From positions 2,194,798-2,258,797 of the forward strand of contig NZ_JH636434.1 in NCBI RefSeq assembly GCF_000255655.1: a stretch of 64,000 nt of DNA. Reading direction: 5' to 3'. The notes under the pieces are model-generated. The model had not been told where the DNA came from and did no database searches. It saw nothing but the letters and a program-made list of their open reading frames with translations. This document shows, piece by piece, positions 9,158 to 21,400 of this stretch (position 1 is the stretch's first letter; each line of letters begins with the position of its first letter). The position numbers were made by a program, and so were the translations under genes. The stretch is from Schlesneria paludicola DSM 18645 (GTDB lineage: Bacteria > Planctomycetota > Planctomycetia > Planctomycetales > Planctomycetaceae).

Positions 9158-10399
9158 TCAACGCTGAAAAATGGGTAACAGTTGATAGGGCGGCGTCAAC
9201 GCAAGGATCGCCAGCGAGGACGAATAGGCATTTCCATAACGATCGGTGTCTCCGAATTCACGATCCCATCCCCCATCAGCACGCTGGTGCTTGGCCAGTG
9301 TCGCAAGCACGGGTGGATAATAGCGGTTCCAGTAGCGGCCGCCGAGCTGAAACATGGCCTGGCTGCAATAGTAGGCACTATAGAAATACCGATCATGTCC
9401 GCTTCGAGATCGATTGAATTGCTCGAAGGATTGCTCAAGCAGCCAATCACCGGCATCCCGAGCCATTTCCGTTTCGTATTCGCCGGCGAGCGACAGTGCC
9501 AGAATTCCACAGCCAGTCAGTCCGCGACTAAACGTTTGCTGATCACGATAAGAAAAGGTATGCCCCTTTGCATCGTAACAGGATTTGACATAGCGCATCG
9601 CATCCAGTGCACAGTCGGCGGGCACATCAAATCCCGCGTTCTTGGCAGAGCGAAAGAATAGCAAATGGCAGGACGTGATCGGCAGATCCAAGCCCGGGTG
9701 GCTGCGTGAAGGAATCAAATAGTCGAATCCCCCCGTCACTTTACCCAACACGCTCGTTTGGGATTGCCGGGCCTGAGAGAACGCCAATCCTTTGACAATC
9801 GCTTTCCGCACGGATTCGTTCTGAAAGCTGCCCGTCGTGCCGTAAAGTTCGCTCAACATCAATCCGCAGATCCCGTGATTGTACATGGCGACATGCGAAA
9901 CACCGTGCGACGTCAGCGTGGCTTCGACTGGCTGATTCGTGAATAAACCATCCTGGCGCTGAACCGAAAGGATGTACTCGACGGCCAACTGCAAATGCCG
10001 ACCGTAAGGCCCCTCGTTCGGAAGATGGCCGCGCGACAAAAATGCCAAGATGCACAGACCGGTAACACCGGGCTTCGCATGCGGCAATGTCGGGAACGAA
10101 CCGTCGGCTTCTTGCTGCGTTGCCAGATACTTCAGGCCGTTGTCGACGGTCAGATCGAGCTGCGTCCACTGCGGTGGGGACAATACGCGTCCTGAAGTCT
10201 CACTGCGGGCGCGACGAAGAAACTCCACAGCGCGAGGCTCTTCTGACCTCGCCTGTCCTGCCATGACGCACCACAGGATGATTAAGGCCACCATTCGAAA
10301 ATCGGATCTTGGCCCGACGAATGATGCACTCGCGCCGTCATGCGATTGTCGTTCCACGAATGGTGTCGTTTCGACTAACTGATCCGTGATCATTTTCAT
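9158..10399 (-). CDS. Secreted prenyltransferase/squalene-cyclase repeat protein
   Basis: About 413 residues from the ATG at 10399; a later ATG at 10294, immediately before the hydrophobic MVALIILWCVMAGQA signal segment, is also possible. After the signal sequence come alpha/alpha-toroid repeats with QxxDGSF/GGW signatures: QQEADGSF, VQRQDGLF and HQRADGGW. These repeats occur in terpene cyclases and prenyltransferase beta subunits. The catalytic DXDD motif of squalene-hopene cyclases is not seen, so enzyme activity is doubtful; exported proteins of this type are common in planctomycetes and have no assigned role. It is divergent from the pseudouridine synthase gene at 10749. Confidence 0.82.
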   Translation of the reverse strand: MKMITDQLVETTPFVERQSHDGASASFVGPRSDFRMVALIILWCVMAGQARSEEPRAVEFLRRARSETSGRVLSPPQWTQLDLTVDNGLKYLATQQEADGSFPTLPHAKPGVTGLCILAFLSRGHLPNEGPYGRHLQLAVEYILSVQRQDGLFTNQPVEATLTSHGVSHVAMYNHGICGLMLSELYGTTGSFQNESVRKAIVKGLAFSQARQSQTSVLGKVTGGFDYLIPSRSHPGLDLPITSCHLLFFRSAKNAGFDVPADCALDAMRYVKSCYDAKGHTFSYRDQQTFSRGLTGCGILALSLAGEYETEMARDAGDWLLEQSFEQFNRSRSGHDRYFYSAYYCSQAMFQLGGRYWNRYYPPVLATLAKHQRADGGWDREFGDTDRYGNAYSSSLAILALTPPYQLLPIFQR

Positions 10400-10748
10400 G
10401 ATGTGCCCATTCCGTTTCGCAGATCGGTCGGAGCGATGATACTCCATCAACTTTCCGCCACAAAGAACGTTCTACGATCACACGACATTTCGCTTTGGCC
10501 GAATTTTACCAATCCAACATTCTCATGGCGGACTAGCGGTTTTGTCATCGCGGTCGCCGCACGCATTTCGGCACTTGCTGCATTATTTTCCTTGGGATAA
10601 CCTGCCTCCATCGGTTTGGTATCTACAGAACGAACTGTGTCACTCCGCCGAATCCATCAGAATTTCTTCCGCGGCTTCGAGATATCCCCAACCCTCGTTC
10701 CGTTTTTGAATGAATCACACTAACGCATGTTGAAAGCCTGATTGCGCT
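10400..10748. other. Divergent intergenic region
   Basis: About 350 bp between two divergently transcribed genes must hold promoters for both. No convincing -35/-10 pair, operator or repeat was recognised. Confidence 0.45.
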
Positions 10749-11726
10749 ATGCATTCCGCGACGCTCGTTGTTGAACACTACTTGTCGGGATGCCGCGTCG
10801 ACACGTTTCTGGCCAAGCATTTTCGTAGCTACACCCCCTGGCGAATGCATCGGATGGTGCGGGCCGGCCTGGTAACCGTCGAGGGATCCGTTGCCGCCCC
10901 CGATCGGCGCGTGTTTACTGACGAATCCGTGTCGATCCAACTGCTTGAACCGCCCGACAATTTGATGCCGGCCGAGGAGATCACGTTTGGAATCGTGTTC
11001 GAAGACCAGTGGCTACTGATTGTCAATAAGCCTGCAGGACTGATTATCCATCCAACGGGTCAGAATCCATCAGGAACCTTAACCAACGCCGTTCAGTTCT
11101 ATCTTGACCAGAAATCGTCGTTTCCTGGTGAATTCAAGCCGGGAATCGTCCACCGCCTGGATCGTGACACGAGTGGCGTGGTGGCTCTCGCCAAGGATCA
11201 TCTCTCCCATCGATTGCTTTCGATGCAGTTCCAACGCGAACGCATCTCAAAATCGTATTTCGCTCTCGTGGATGGCGTCGTGAAGTCGGACTCGGGGACA
11301 ATTGATCTGCCAATTGGCCGTGCCTGCAGCGGGGCAAGTGCCCTGATGACCTGCCAGGCAGACGCGGTCGACGCGAAGGCTTCGAAAACCAACTACGAAG
11401 TCGTCGAGCGATTTCCGCGTCACACTCTGGTCAAGGCGAAACCACGAACAGGGCGCCTCCATCAAATTCGGGTTCATTTCTCAACCATTGGGCACCCCGT
11501 GGTCGGAGATGATTTTTACGGACTGCTGGGGGAACTGAAACCGGACCGAGACCGGTCACTGGTGGGAACGGAAGCAGCCCCGCCGATTTCACCGTTTATT
11601 GGACGGCAGGCCTTGCATGCGGCAGAAATCTCATTTGCCCATCCGATGACCTCGGAATGGCACACCTTTTCTGCGCCACTGCCAGCGGACATGGAACAGG
11701 CTATTGAACTCGTCAGAGCACTTTGA
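10749..11726 (+). CDS. RluA-family 23S rRNA pseudouridine synthase
   Basis: 325 residues. An S4-like RNA-binding domain lies at about 8-65, followed by the pseudouridine synthase core. The catalytic motif is HRLDRDTSG at 135-143 with Asp138 as the expected nucleophile; VNKPAGLIIHPT and GRLHQIRVHF are the other conserved blocks. Members convert uridines in 23S rRNA or tRNA to pseudouridine. RluC/RluD-type specificity is likely from the S4 domain but the exact sites cannot be assigned. The start has a weak ribosome binding site. It stands alone, with no evident operon partner. Confidence 0.95.
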   Translation: MHSATLVVEHYLSGCRVDTFLAKHFRSYTPWRMHRMVRAGLVTVEGSVAAPDRRVFTDESVSIQLLEPPDNLMPAEEITFGIVFEDQWLLIVNKPAGLIIHPTGQNPSGTLTNAVQFYLDQKSSFPGEFKPGIVHRLDRDTSGVVALAKDHLSHRLLSMQFQRERISKSYFALVDGVVKSDSGTIDLPIGRACSGASALMTCQADAVDAKASKTNYEVVERFPRHTLVKAKPRTGRLHQIRVHFSTIGHPVVGDDFYGLLGELKPDRDRSLVGTEAAPPISPFIGRQALHAAEISFAHPMTSEWHTFSAPLPADMEQAIELVRAL

Positions 11727-12047
11727 ACCGACGGGACGCCGGACACGCAAATCAACCGGCTGGCAACTTGAAATTGCGATTCGCCTTTCTGAAGCACGGC
11801 CATTTCGGTCATTTTTTTAATGATGCGAAGAGAAAGCGGGAGTTTTTTCAAGACCATACGCGTCTTGATGGAAGTCATTTCTCCAGGACCCCTTGAAATC
11901 GCCAAACTGACGGTTTTAACAAGTTTTCGAAATCGGTAGCCTCGACATTAACCCCCTCATCTGCTGAACTTACCTTGCCGACTGGGCTTTCCCGGTCTGC
12001 GACACCGCGTGGGACGTTGCGGTGTCTGGATTCCCAAAGGATGGCTT
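11727..12047. other. Intergenic stretch before the large surface-protein pair
   Basis: About 320 bp without a gene. A minus-strand frame that starts here overlaps the pseudouridine synthase and has no recognisable domain. The promoter for the 12048-23218 unit should lie here but is not obvious. Confidence 0.45.
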
Positions 12048-15000
12048 ATGAATCGACATCACTCAATCGCTCGCGCGGCGATCCTGTGTATTGCTCTCTT
12101 GATTGCGGTACCCGCCAGCGGTCAGCCGCCCAAAAACAAGGCCGGTGACAAAGAGAAACCGCCCGAACGGTTGATCTATCTGCCCTACAAGAACCTGAAA
12201 ACGCTCTTTGAAAAGCCCGATGGTTCTGTGCTCGTCCCCTATGCCGACTACCTCAAATTGTGGGAAAAGGCGATTGAGAATGGGCCAGCACGTCCCAAAC
12301 GTGCGCCCGTCGACGGCGTCATCTCATCGGCAACCTACACCGCAAAAGTGGAAAAGGATGTCGTCCAGATTTCGGCGACGCTGAACGTCCAGGTCTTGGA
12401 GAATGGCTGGGCCGAAATCCCCCTGCGATTTGGCGATGCCGCCATTGGAAAGCTGACTTCGGATACCGGAAAAGCACTGCTGCGAGGAACAGGCACCGGC
12501 ACGTATTCGCTGTTGCTCCCACAACAAGGCGAGCACACAGTCCAATTGGAGCTGACCGCCCGAGTGCGAATTGCCCCCGAAGGAAAGAGCCTGGATCTCG
12601 AACTGCCATCTGTCGGAATTACGAATTTTGAGTTTTTGGTACCGGAAGCCGATCAGACGATTGAGCTGCAGCCGAAACTCGTCGTGCAGCCAGCCGAAGT
12701 CACCGGAAAACAGTCACGCATCAAAGCGAGCCTGGGGGCGACCGACAAAGTTTCTGTCCGCTGGCATCCACGCGTCGGGACCAAACCCGATATGGAGTTG
12801 CTGGCGAGCGTTACGTCGCAAACTCTGGTTACCGTTGAAGACGGCCTGATTCACACTGATGCTTGGCTGAACTACGACGTCTTGCGTGGCCAACTTGAAA
12901 AAATCAAACTCGTCGTCCCCAAGGAACACCGGATTCTGGACATCGCGTCCAACGCCAAGGTCAAAGCATGGCATGCGGTCGAGGAAGACCAGCGTCAGAT
13001 CGTCAGTGTCGAACTGCTCGGTCGCGTTGAGGGTCACTTGAGCTTGGAAGTTCACACCGAACGCGCAGCGCCATCGGACGCGTTTGACGTGATCGGAATC
13101 AACGCCGACGGCGCATCAGGGATTCACGCAATGGACGTATTGCGAGAAAGCGGCACCATCGGGATCAAGGGCGGCAACGATGTGACGCTGACCGTTGACG
13201 AGCAACGCGGATTGCTGCGCATTGACGAGAACGAAATCGACGCCAAGCTGAAACGGCCTGGAGCCATCTATTTCAAGTACTACAGCCCCGCCGTCAATTT
13301 GCGCCTGACATCCAAGCCTGTCCAGCCGCGTCTGGTCGTCCAGAATTCATCGGTCCTGATCTTCCGAGACGAGCAACTGCGTCTTCGATCCAATGTCAAC
13401 GTGAACGTCGACAAAGCAGGCGTGTTCGATCTGCAGTTCAAACTTCCGGAAGATCTGACAATCGAATCTGTGACGGGTGAGGGTATCAAGCAGTTCGATG
13501 TCTCGGCCGACAAGACAATGCTAACGGTCAGCTTGCGCGAAAAGACTCTAGGCACGGTTCACCTGACGATCACCGCCGCACGGACACTCGATCCTGCCGC
13601 CGAGAAATCAGATCAACGATTGCCGCTGCTCGAACCGTTGAATGCGGAGTTTGAAAACGGCAAGGTTCAGGTCTATGCACCTGAAGGCATCGAGGTCATT
13701 ACAGACATTGAGAAACTTGTCGCCGTCCAGCCAGATCCCGCACCACAGGCTGAGATGATCGCCAACGCGCGTCTGGTCTCGTCCTGGGTTTATAACCGTC
13801 GCCCCGTTGAAATCCCGGTCCGAACGTCGCGCAAGGCGACCCGACTCACGGCAATGGTAGGGACGACAGCCGATGTCAAGCAGGGCCAAACTCAGGTCAA
13901 AACGGACTTGAACTATTTCATCGAATACGCGCCGCTCGACACCTTCCGTTTTGCGGTCCCGGAATCGCTCGCCGACCGGATTCAGATCACGTCGAAAGGC
14001 GACAGTGCCGCGCCGGGTATCAAGCAGAAAAGCCGCGCGACCACCGCCGTCGACGGCTGGGTTTCCTGGACCGTCGTCCTTCAGCGAGAAGTGATCGGTT
14101 CGCACGCATTCGAAATCACCTACGATCTGGTACCCACTGCAAGCGCAGACGCGAAAAGTGAAACAACGTCGGTTGACGTCGTTCGAGTTCTCGATCCCTT
14201 CGAGAAGAGTGATGCGGCACAGGGGCAACGCGAAGTCTCTGTCGCACGCGTCATTGGCGAACTGACCGTCTCGAAAGAGCGAGCACTTTCCGTGTCTGCA
14301 ACCGTGAGCGGTGGCGACGCCGAAACAATCGACGTTCGCGAATTGCAGTTCCTTCCGCACGATGGATTTGTTGCCTTCCGATACTTCAAACAGCCAACGA
14401 AGCTGGAACTCTCTTCCAACAAGCACGACATTCAGTCGATGGTTGAAACGGTTGTCAGCAAGGCATTGGTCGAGATGGTTCTTGATCGAGCCGGCGTTTC
14501 GACGACACGCTGTCGGTACGTGCTGAAATCGAGCGAACGCCAGCGACTGCGCGTCGACCTGCCTGCCAATGTCGAAGTCCTGGGAGTGCTCGTCGATCGA
14601 AAACCCGTGGCACTCGAGAAATCGGGAGCGGCCGCCGACAAAGGTTGGGATTCCTTCTTTGTCAGTGTTGCGCGGACCAAGCCGTCCGATGAACCGTTCA
14701 CCCTGTCCATCCTGTTTCGCCACGTGCTCAATCCAGTCCCATTTCAAAACGCGGGAGGCAGTCTGGCTCTCCGACTTCCGATTGTGGGCTCCGGAACCGG
14801 TGTCGCGGTTCAGCAAATGTATGCCAAGATCTGGGTACCGCCCGACTACTCGCTGGTCGGGGCTCCGAAAAACTTCAGTGTGCAAACACGTTCGCGATTG
14901 CGAGAACGGATGTTTGGCTCCTCAAGTCCTTCGTTTGGTGAGCCCAATCTCGATCAATGGATTGGCTACGACACCGGGGGCGTCTTCGAATTTCCCACCG

Positions 15001-15389
15001 AAGGCAAATGGTTCCAGTACATGAATCTGGGTGGCAGCAAACAGCTCGATGTCGCCTGGTGGCATCTTCCGTTCTACACCTGGATCGTCAGCGGTGCGTT
15101 TGTCTTGATGGGATTTGTCTTAAGAAAAACGTCGATTGAGAACAAGCTGACGCTAGTTGTCGTCGCTCTGTTCATCGCGTCGGCCTATGCACTTCGAAAC
15201 TTTGACTTCGCACTCCATGGACTGCAAGTGGCCTCGTATGGCGTGGCAGCGATGATCGCAATCTGGTTGATTCATGATGTCTCTGTCTCAAACTGTTGCA
15301 AGGCCGCTGCCTCGGATCGTTTGATTCCTCCACCAGCGTCTCCCGAGCAGACACCCCCGGTCGAAACACCTCCTGCTGCGGATCAGTAA
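12048..15389 (+). CDS. Large exported beta-rich membrane-anchored protein (1113 aa), paralogue of next gene
   Basis: The start ATG at 12048 has AAAGGA upstream and opens a clear signal peptide (RAAILCIALLIAVPASG). Beyond it is a module starting with LIYLPYKNLKTLFE and a PYADYLKLWEKA helix, then about 900 residues rich in alternating hydrophobic/polar strands and no cysteine-based or catalytic motifs. Near the C-terminus are three hydrophobic helices (about 1015-1090), then a short Pro-rich cytosolic tail with CCKAA. The opening module resembles two places in the following gene (IYVPIEDLEVVIE and VFLSHEQFRLLYR). The two genes lie 68 bp apart on one strand and probably form one transcript. Function is unknown; cell-surface or periplasmic scaffold is a guess from topology. 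Confidence 0.8.
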   Translation: MNRHHSIARAAILCIALLIAVPASGQPPKNKAGDKEKPPERLIYLPYKNLKTLFEKPDGSVLVPYADYLKLWEKAIENGPARPKRAPVDGVISSATYTAKVEKDVVQISATLNVQVLENGWAEIPLRFGDAAIGKLTSDTGKALLRGTGTGTYSLLLPQQGEHTVQLELTARVRIAPEGKSLDLELPSVGITNFEFLVPEADQTIELQPKLVVQPAEVTGKQSRIKASLGATDKVSVRWHPRVGTKPDMELLASVTSQTLVTVEDGLIHTDAWLNYDVLRGQLEKIKLVVPKEHRILDIASNAKVKAWHAVEEDQRQIVSVELLGRVEGHLSLEVHTERAAPSDAFDVIGINADGASGIHAMDVLRESGTIGIKGGNDVTLTVDEQRGLLRIDENEIDAKLKRPGAIYFKYYSPAVNLRLTSKPVQPRLVVQNSSVLIFRDEQLRLRSNVNVNVDKAGVFDLQFKLPEDLTIESVTGEGIKQFDVSADKTMLTVSLREKTLGTVHLTITAARTLDPAAEKSDQRLPLLEPLNAEFENGKVQVYAPEGIEVITDIEKLVAVQPDPAPQAEMIANARLVSSWVYNRRPVEIPVRTSRKATRLTAMVGTTADVKQGQTQVKTDLNYFIEYAPLDTFRFAVPESLADRIQITSKGDSAAPGIKQKSRATTAVDGWVSWTVVLQREVIGSHAFEITYDLVPTASADAKSETTSVDVVRVLDPFEKSDAAQGQREVSVARVIGELTVSKERALSVSATVSGGDAETIDVRELQFLPHDGFVAFRYFKQPTKLELSSNKHDIQSMVETVVSKALVEMVLDRAGVSTTRCRYVLKSSERQRLRVDLPANVEVLGVLVDRKPVALEKSGAAADKGWDSFFVSVARTKPSDEPFTLSILFRHVLNPVPFQNAGGSLALRLPIVGSGTGVAVQQMYAKIWVPPDYSLVGAPKNFSVQTRSRLRERMFGSSSPSFGEPNLDQWIGYDTGGVFEFPTEGKWFQYMNLGGSKQLDVAWWHLPFYTWIVSGAFVLMGFVLRKTSIENKLTLVVVALFIASAYALRNFDFALHGLQVASYGVAAMIAIWLIHDVSVSNCCKAAASDRLIPPPASPEQTPPVETPPAADQ

Positions 15390-15457
15390 ACGCGCGGACC
15401 GCGTGCGGATTCCCCCGCGTTCCCGTCAGAAATCAATCCTCGTTCACGAGGTGCTTC

Positions 15458-18400
15458 ATGCTCCGACAACTGTTCCGATTTGATCTGATTCGATTTGGCT
15501 TATTTCTCGGCCTCGTGAGCACGCTTGTCGTCACAGAGGCGACAGCACAATCTCATGATCCCGTGACTGAGATCATGAATGCCCGCAAGATCTATGTACC
15601 AATTGAAGATCTTGAGGTTGTGATCGAGCGGGACAAGCAAGGCGTCATACTTCCACGCGCGCAATTCGACGCAATGCTGGCCGCCGCGAAGGAAAATCGA
15701 GAGAAGAACCCTGTCCCAACCGGTGAAGCGGTCTTGATCTCCAATGCGGAATACGCGGCAAAAATTGCGGGAGATCAGTTGCTGTTGAATGTCACGGCGG
15801 AATGGACTCAGTTCGACTCAGGCTGGCACGAAACACGTTTTCCCCTGCAGCGACTTTCCCTCGAGCAAGTCCAGATTGATGACGTGCCTGCGTTTGCCGG
15901 TCGGCACCCGGATGGATCGATCTCGTTGTTCACGAACGCGCGAGGAAAGCATCGCCTCAAGCTACAACTGTCCACCGAGCTCAATTCACAAGGCAGTGAT
16001 CAGGTCGCGGCTTGCTCACTGATTCCATCGGCCAGTGCGGCACTCACATTGACGCTACCGGTGGGAAAGCGTCTGTTTCTTGGTGGATTGCAGTTGGAAC
16101 GTCCCTCACCGCTTGATCAGGTGGCTGATTACCGTGTCGCCGTCGGAGGTATGAGTGGACTACAGCTTCGCATCACCGACCGCGCGACAGAAAATGCGGC
16201 CGATTCTTTGACCTTCGCAACGACGGGCTACGGACTGAACGTCGCCCCGGGCGAAGTCACCTGGCACGCGGTGACGACCATGCAACTGTTCGGAAAACCG
16301 GTCGATCGACTGACATTCGTCGTTCCAAACCAACTGGAAATTACCGAAGTCGAATCCACCGGACTTGAGGCATGGGCCCTTGCCGATGACCCCACTGCAG
16401 CGGGACACACCAGTATTTCTCTGACCTATGGTCAGGCATTTGAAGGAGCACGCAAGGTCTCGCTCAAAGGCGTGATGGCTGTTCCGGCGGGTTCTGCATG
16501 GGCCGTTCCACCGTTGAACATGAGCGGTGCGACGTCGCAGATTGGACAAATCACGATCCGACAGTCCGCAGGTGTTCGTACTCAAGTCACAGAAGCAGTC
16601 GGAGTGCGACGCGAAGCGGCCACTGCAGTCACGGCCAGTGAAGAAGTCACGCAATATAGCACCTGGCAGCCCGACTTCGTCCTGAGGCTGACAACCCAGC
16701 CCAAACAGCGCGAAGTCCAGTCAGCCGTCGCCACGGTCATCGATGTCAATTCGACAGGGCTTGAGATTCAGTCCGCCGTCACGCTGATGACACACTTCGC
16801 CCCGCTATTCGAAGTCGACATTCGACTTCCCTTCGAATGGCAAGTCGTGAGCGTCCAAAAAGGTGACCAAATGCTGCGATGGCAACTGATCAACCTGGAA
16901 GAGCCCGGTCAGACGCTGCTTCGAATCTTGCTCGACACGCCGCTGGCAACGGATTCGAGTGGCGAGTTCCGGCTCGCATTGAGGCGAGACGTCGAAGGCT
17001 GGCCCGTCGAGACGCAACCGGTCATTGTGACTTTGCCAGACTTATTTCTGCCTCAGTCCAGCTTAACCGAAGGAGCCGTGGTCATCCGCGGCGACGATGA
17101 TCTGGAATTGGCCGCCTTCGACCTGCAAGGGATGGCCCCGCGACCATTGAAAGCGGCGTTCGAACGTCTTCGGTTCGAAACACAAGACGGACATATCAAC
17201 GGCAAACTCAAAATCACTCGAAAGCCCTCACGAATCGCGGTCCAAACCATCACTGTCGGACGCATCGACCCTCAAACCACTCACGCCTTTTTACAGGCAG
17301 AAATTGAAGTGCAAGGGGGCGGCGTCCGGACGCTCAAAGTCGCCTTGCCAGAGGCAACCGGAACCGCGATCCGATTCGAATCACCAAGCGTGACAATTGT
17401 CGAGCAAAAATCCGCTGCCCCACAAAATGGCGAGCGCATCTGGACATTGCAATTTGATCAGCGGCTGCGCGGACAGTCCTTGTTGATTTGCGACATCGAG
17501 ATGCCTCGCACGGAAGGGGGCGACTTTCGTTTTCCCCAGTGGAGGTTCGTCGAGGCCGACCGGCAGAACGGATACTTCGCGATTGAGGCAGGTGCCGAAC
17601 AGCGGCTGACAATCACCGCGAATGAAGCGAGTGGAACGCCTCTTTTTGAAGTTGATCCACTCGAACTTCCCAGCACGTCGTACCGTGCGAAAGAACGCAT
17701 CGTGGCGGTTTATCGCTCGGTCGCCCCTGGCGCCACGATGACAATCGGCGAGCAGAAACTTGGAAAATTGCCCGTGCCCTCGGCAGTTTGTCCATTGCTT
17801 GAAGTCGCCACAATTCTGGGTCGCACTGGAGAGCTTCAGCAGCGAGCGACATTCCACCTGAATGTCACGGGCGTGCAGGGGCTTCACGTTCTCTTTCCAG
17901 CAGGAACGACGTTATGGGCCACTCTGGTGGATGGACTTCCGGTCGAAGTCCGCCGCAACGGTGATGTCTATCTCGTTCCGCTCGTTGCGATCACGCCGCC
18001 AACGATGTCGAGCGATCATGCCACAGTCCCTTCCGCCCGCGAACGGCTCGTACAATTCTTTTATCGCTCGGAAGTGTCCGCGATTTCGTCGTTCGGCAAG
18101 ATCGAGCAGCGTCCGCCGACATTGACAGTCGAATCCGCGCTGCGGACGGCCTTGCCCGTCGAGATCTTAGAACAGAAATGGGACGTCCATCATCCCCCAG
18201 AAACACAACTGGTCGAAAGCCACGGCCCGCTGGAACCTCACGTACCGTTTGAAAGCGTCAGTCTGCTCGGAACCTGGATCGCAGGTGTCCATCCGCCAAC
18301 GATCCTGAATGTCGGAGGCGCGTTGTTGACAGTCCTGATCACAGTCGGAGTGGTACTCTTGCTCAGATCTGGCACGCGCGATCATCGGCCGATTATCGCC

Positions 18401-21400
18401 GCCATCGCGATCGGCGGAGTGTTCGCGGTGATTTGGTTGACCGCATTCACCACATCCAAGCGAATGCTCTCCCATCACAGCAAATCCTCTACGAATCATC
18501 TCGGCTTCACATTTGGTGAAGCCGACCCGATGGCGAAGGCGATGATGCCCGAGGCGGCACCTGTACCACCCGACGGAAAACCTGTACCACCGGCCTTAGA
18601 AGGTGCGGTCGCCAAAAATGACAAGGGTCCCGCCCTTCCAATTGGGCAGCCAGCTCCGGCGATTGGCGGCAAGCCCATGCCTGAAACACGAGGAACCACT
18701 GATCGACGCGGCTTGATGTCGCTTGCGATCGACTTTGCGCCACCGGCCAACACACTCAGGAAGACGTTTGGTTACGTCGGAGCTGATTCACCCGTGGATG
18801 GCATCCCATTGGAAGTCGAATATGTTGACGCTCAGACGGGCGGAATGACACGGCTATTCGTCATCGCCTTGTGTGCAACGGCCGCCTGGTTCCTGCGAAA
18901 AGTGAATCTGCTCACGCAAATTCGAATCGCAACCTTTGGTTTCGTTTTGCCACTTTCGCTCGTCGCATTCGCACCGATCAGTTGGCAACTGCTGTTAGAC
19001 GGTCTGTTTCTCGGCACATTCGCCGCAGTCCTTGTATGGCTCTTGTGCTATGGGGTCTGCTGCTGCACCTGCACATGGGCGGCGGCGTCATCAAATGGTG
19101 TTCGCAAGAGCGCCGTTGCGATCATCCTTCTTGGAGCACTCGTGAATGTGTCATTCGCGGAGGAAAAGCACGCGGGCTCCGTCGCGGATGATCCAGGAGA
19201 AACGTCGTCGCTTACGATTCCTTACCAGACCGACACTGAACCGCTTGCCTCGCAACGTGTGTTTTTGTCTCACGAACAGTTCCGCCTGCTCTATCGACTG
19301 GCCAACCCGGACAAACCCGGACTTGATTCCGCGCCGCATGCGGGCGGCATCGTGGAAGCGTTCTACGTTGCCAGACTCCATTCGAACACACAGACACCGG
19401 ACTCATCGCTGATTGAAGTCAAAGCACGTTATGCGGTTCGCAGTCTTGCGAGTGGTCAGTCGATTGCCGACTTGCCCATTAAAGGCGTCGCAGTACGCGA
19501 GGCAAAACTCGACGGCCGCCCCGCCGCATTGATCGCGCGAGAACGAGGTTTCCAAGTCGCCATCGCTGATCCAGGTGTTCACGTTCTCGATTTGACGTTC
19601 GATATTCCTGTCCGCTTGTCCGGTGCTATTGGTTCGTTCACGTTGCCCCTGACCCCGGTTACCGCCGGAACGCTCAGTTTTGAACTCCCCTCCAAAGATC
19701 TATCGGTCCGCGTAAACGGATCGTCAACGGTGTTTCGACGTGTGACACAGGACGCCACGCAGTTGATCGAACTTCCCATCGACAAGGGAGGCGATCTCGC
19801 GATCAGCTGGCAGCCAGAACAATCGCATGACGCAGCCGCCGCCGTCATCCAGGTGGACTCGGTTCAAACCATCGCGCTCACCGACGCAGGATGCGCCGTC
19901 AGCCAGGCCATGAGCTATCGGATTCGGCAAGGTGGGGTCGCAGATCTTTCGGTGAATCTACCAGAGCCCCTACGGCTACAATCGGTAAGCGGGCCGGACG
20001 TTGGGGGATGGGAACTGATTGGCGAAGGAGCAACTCGAAAACTGCGCATCATCTTCCGACGTCAGATCACCGACCAGACACGTGTGACAATCGACGCCTT
20101 TTTTGACGCAAAGGTGCTGGAACCGGCAACGGCCATCGCATTGCCGCAAATGACCCCGCTCGAAATTTCCAACGAGATTGGACAGATCGCCATCTTCGCG
20201 GATGATCAGTTCTCCCTTCGAGCGGACCAGATCGATTCACTGTCCCAGATCGACAGTGAACGTTTTACGACAAATCTGGAAATCAAGCGGCCAAAAGTGG
20301 CTCCGCGATTGGCCTATCGATTTTCCAAGCGTCCTTACACATTGACACTGCGGGCCACGCGACAAGAACCACAGGCACACGTCGTCGCTCTCGACGCGGC
20401 CTTCATCTCGGCACAGAAACAGCAACTGACCTCGCGATTCCACTTCGAACTGACAGGCGCCCCCCGTTCGTCAATTTCGATCGCACTGCCAACAGACTTC
20501 GTTTTGCTGGATGTTCAAGCCACCAAAATGCGCGACTGGTACATCGGCGCTCAAGAGGGTGAATCGCATTTGACGGTCGAATTGACCGAACCGCAATTGG
20601 GAAACATCGACGTTGACGTGAATGGGTTCGTGCCACGCGATAGTGCTCTGGCCTCGATTCAGTTCCCGTTTCCTTTGGATGTCACACGAATGGAATCGAC
20701 GTCGGCGGTGTGGCTCGATGAAGGACTCTCCGGTGTGATCGATTCGTCCGAAGGCTGGCGTTCGATCGATGCATCACAGATCGATGCCGGCTTGCGGGCC
20801 GTGCGCTCACAGCAGGCCGCTCAGTTCGCATTTACGTCGTCACAGGTCACACCGGCACCCGTTGCCATGCGCCTCACACCTGCAAGTCCAAAGTTTGCGG
20901 CCGATAGCCTCTCGATGGTCACCGTGACCGACTTGAGTGTGGTTTACACATTGGCCATGCAATGGCAGATTGAGGCAGCACGAACCGACACATTGACGGT
21001 GACTACTTCCAAATGGCTTGCAGGAAAGCTGGATTTTCAAGGCGAGGGGATTCGTGAAACAACGTTTGTGGATGCTGGCAATGATCGCACTCGTTGGACG
21101 ATTCATCTCCGCGCGCCCATCAATGGAAAATACTTCGTCACGGCAATTGCGGCGATGTCGGCCCCCGGCACCGAAGTTCAAGCCCCGGCGATTGCCTTCG
21201 AGCGAGAACAAGCCGCAATCAATCCGCAGCGACACTACGTCCTGTTGATTAACTCGTCTTCCAGCCAACTGAATACGGTCGATGCTTCGTCGACGAGGCC
21301 GGCACAACCAGAAGACTTGCCAGTCGTCGTGGAGCGGGCCTTGATCGATCAGGCGACGGAACTGGTTCAGGTCCAATCCAAAGGAGCCGTCCCCAAATGG

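Noticed and set aside
13608-14885. Long minus-strand reading frame of 425 codons antisense to the 1113-residue protein gene
   Set aside because: It is a shadow of the plus-strand gene: no domain, no ribosome binding site, and composition typical of antisense codons.
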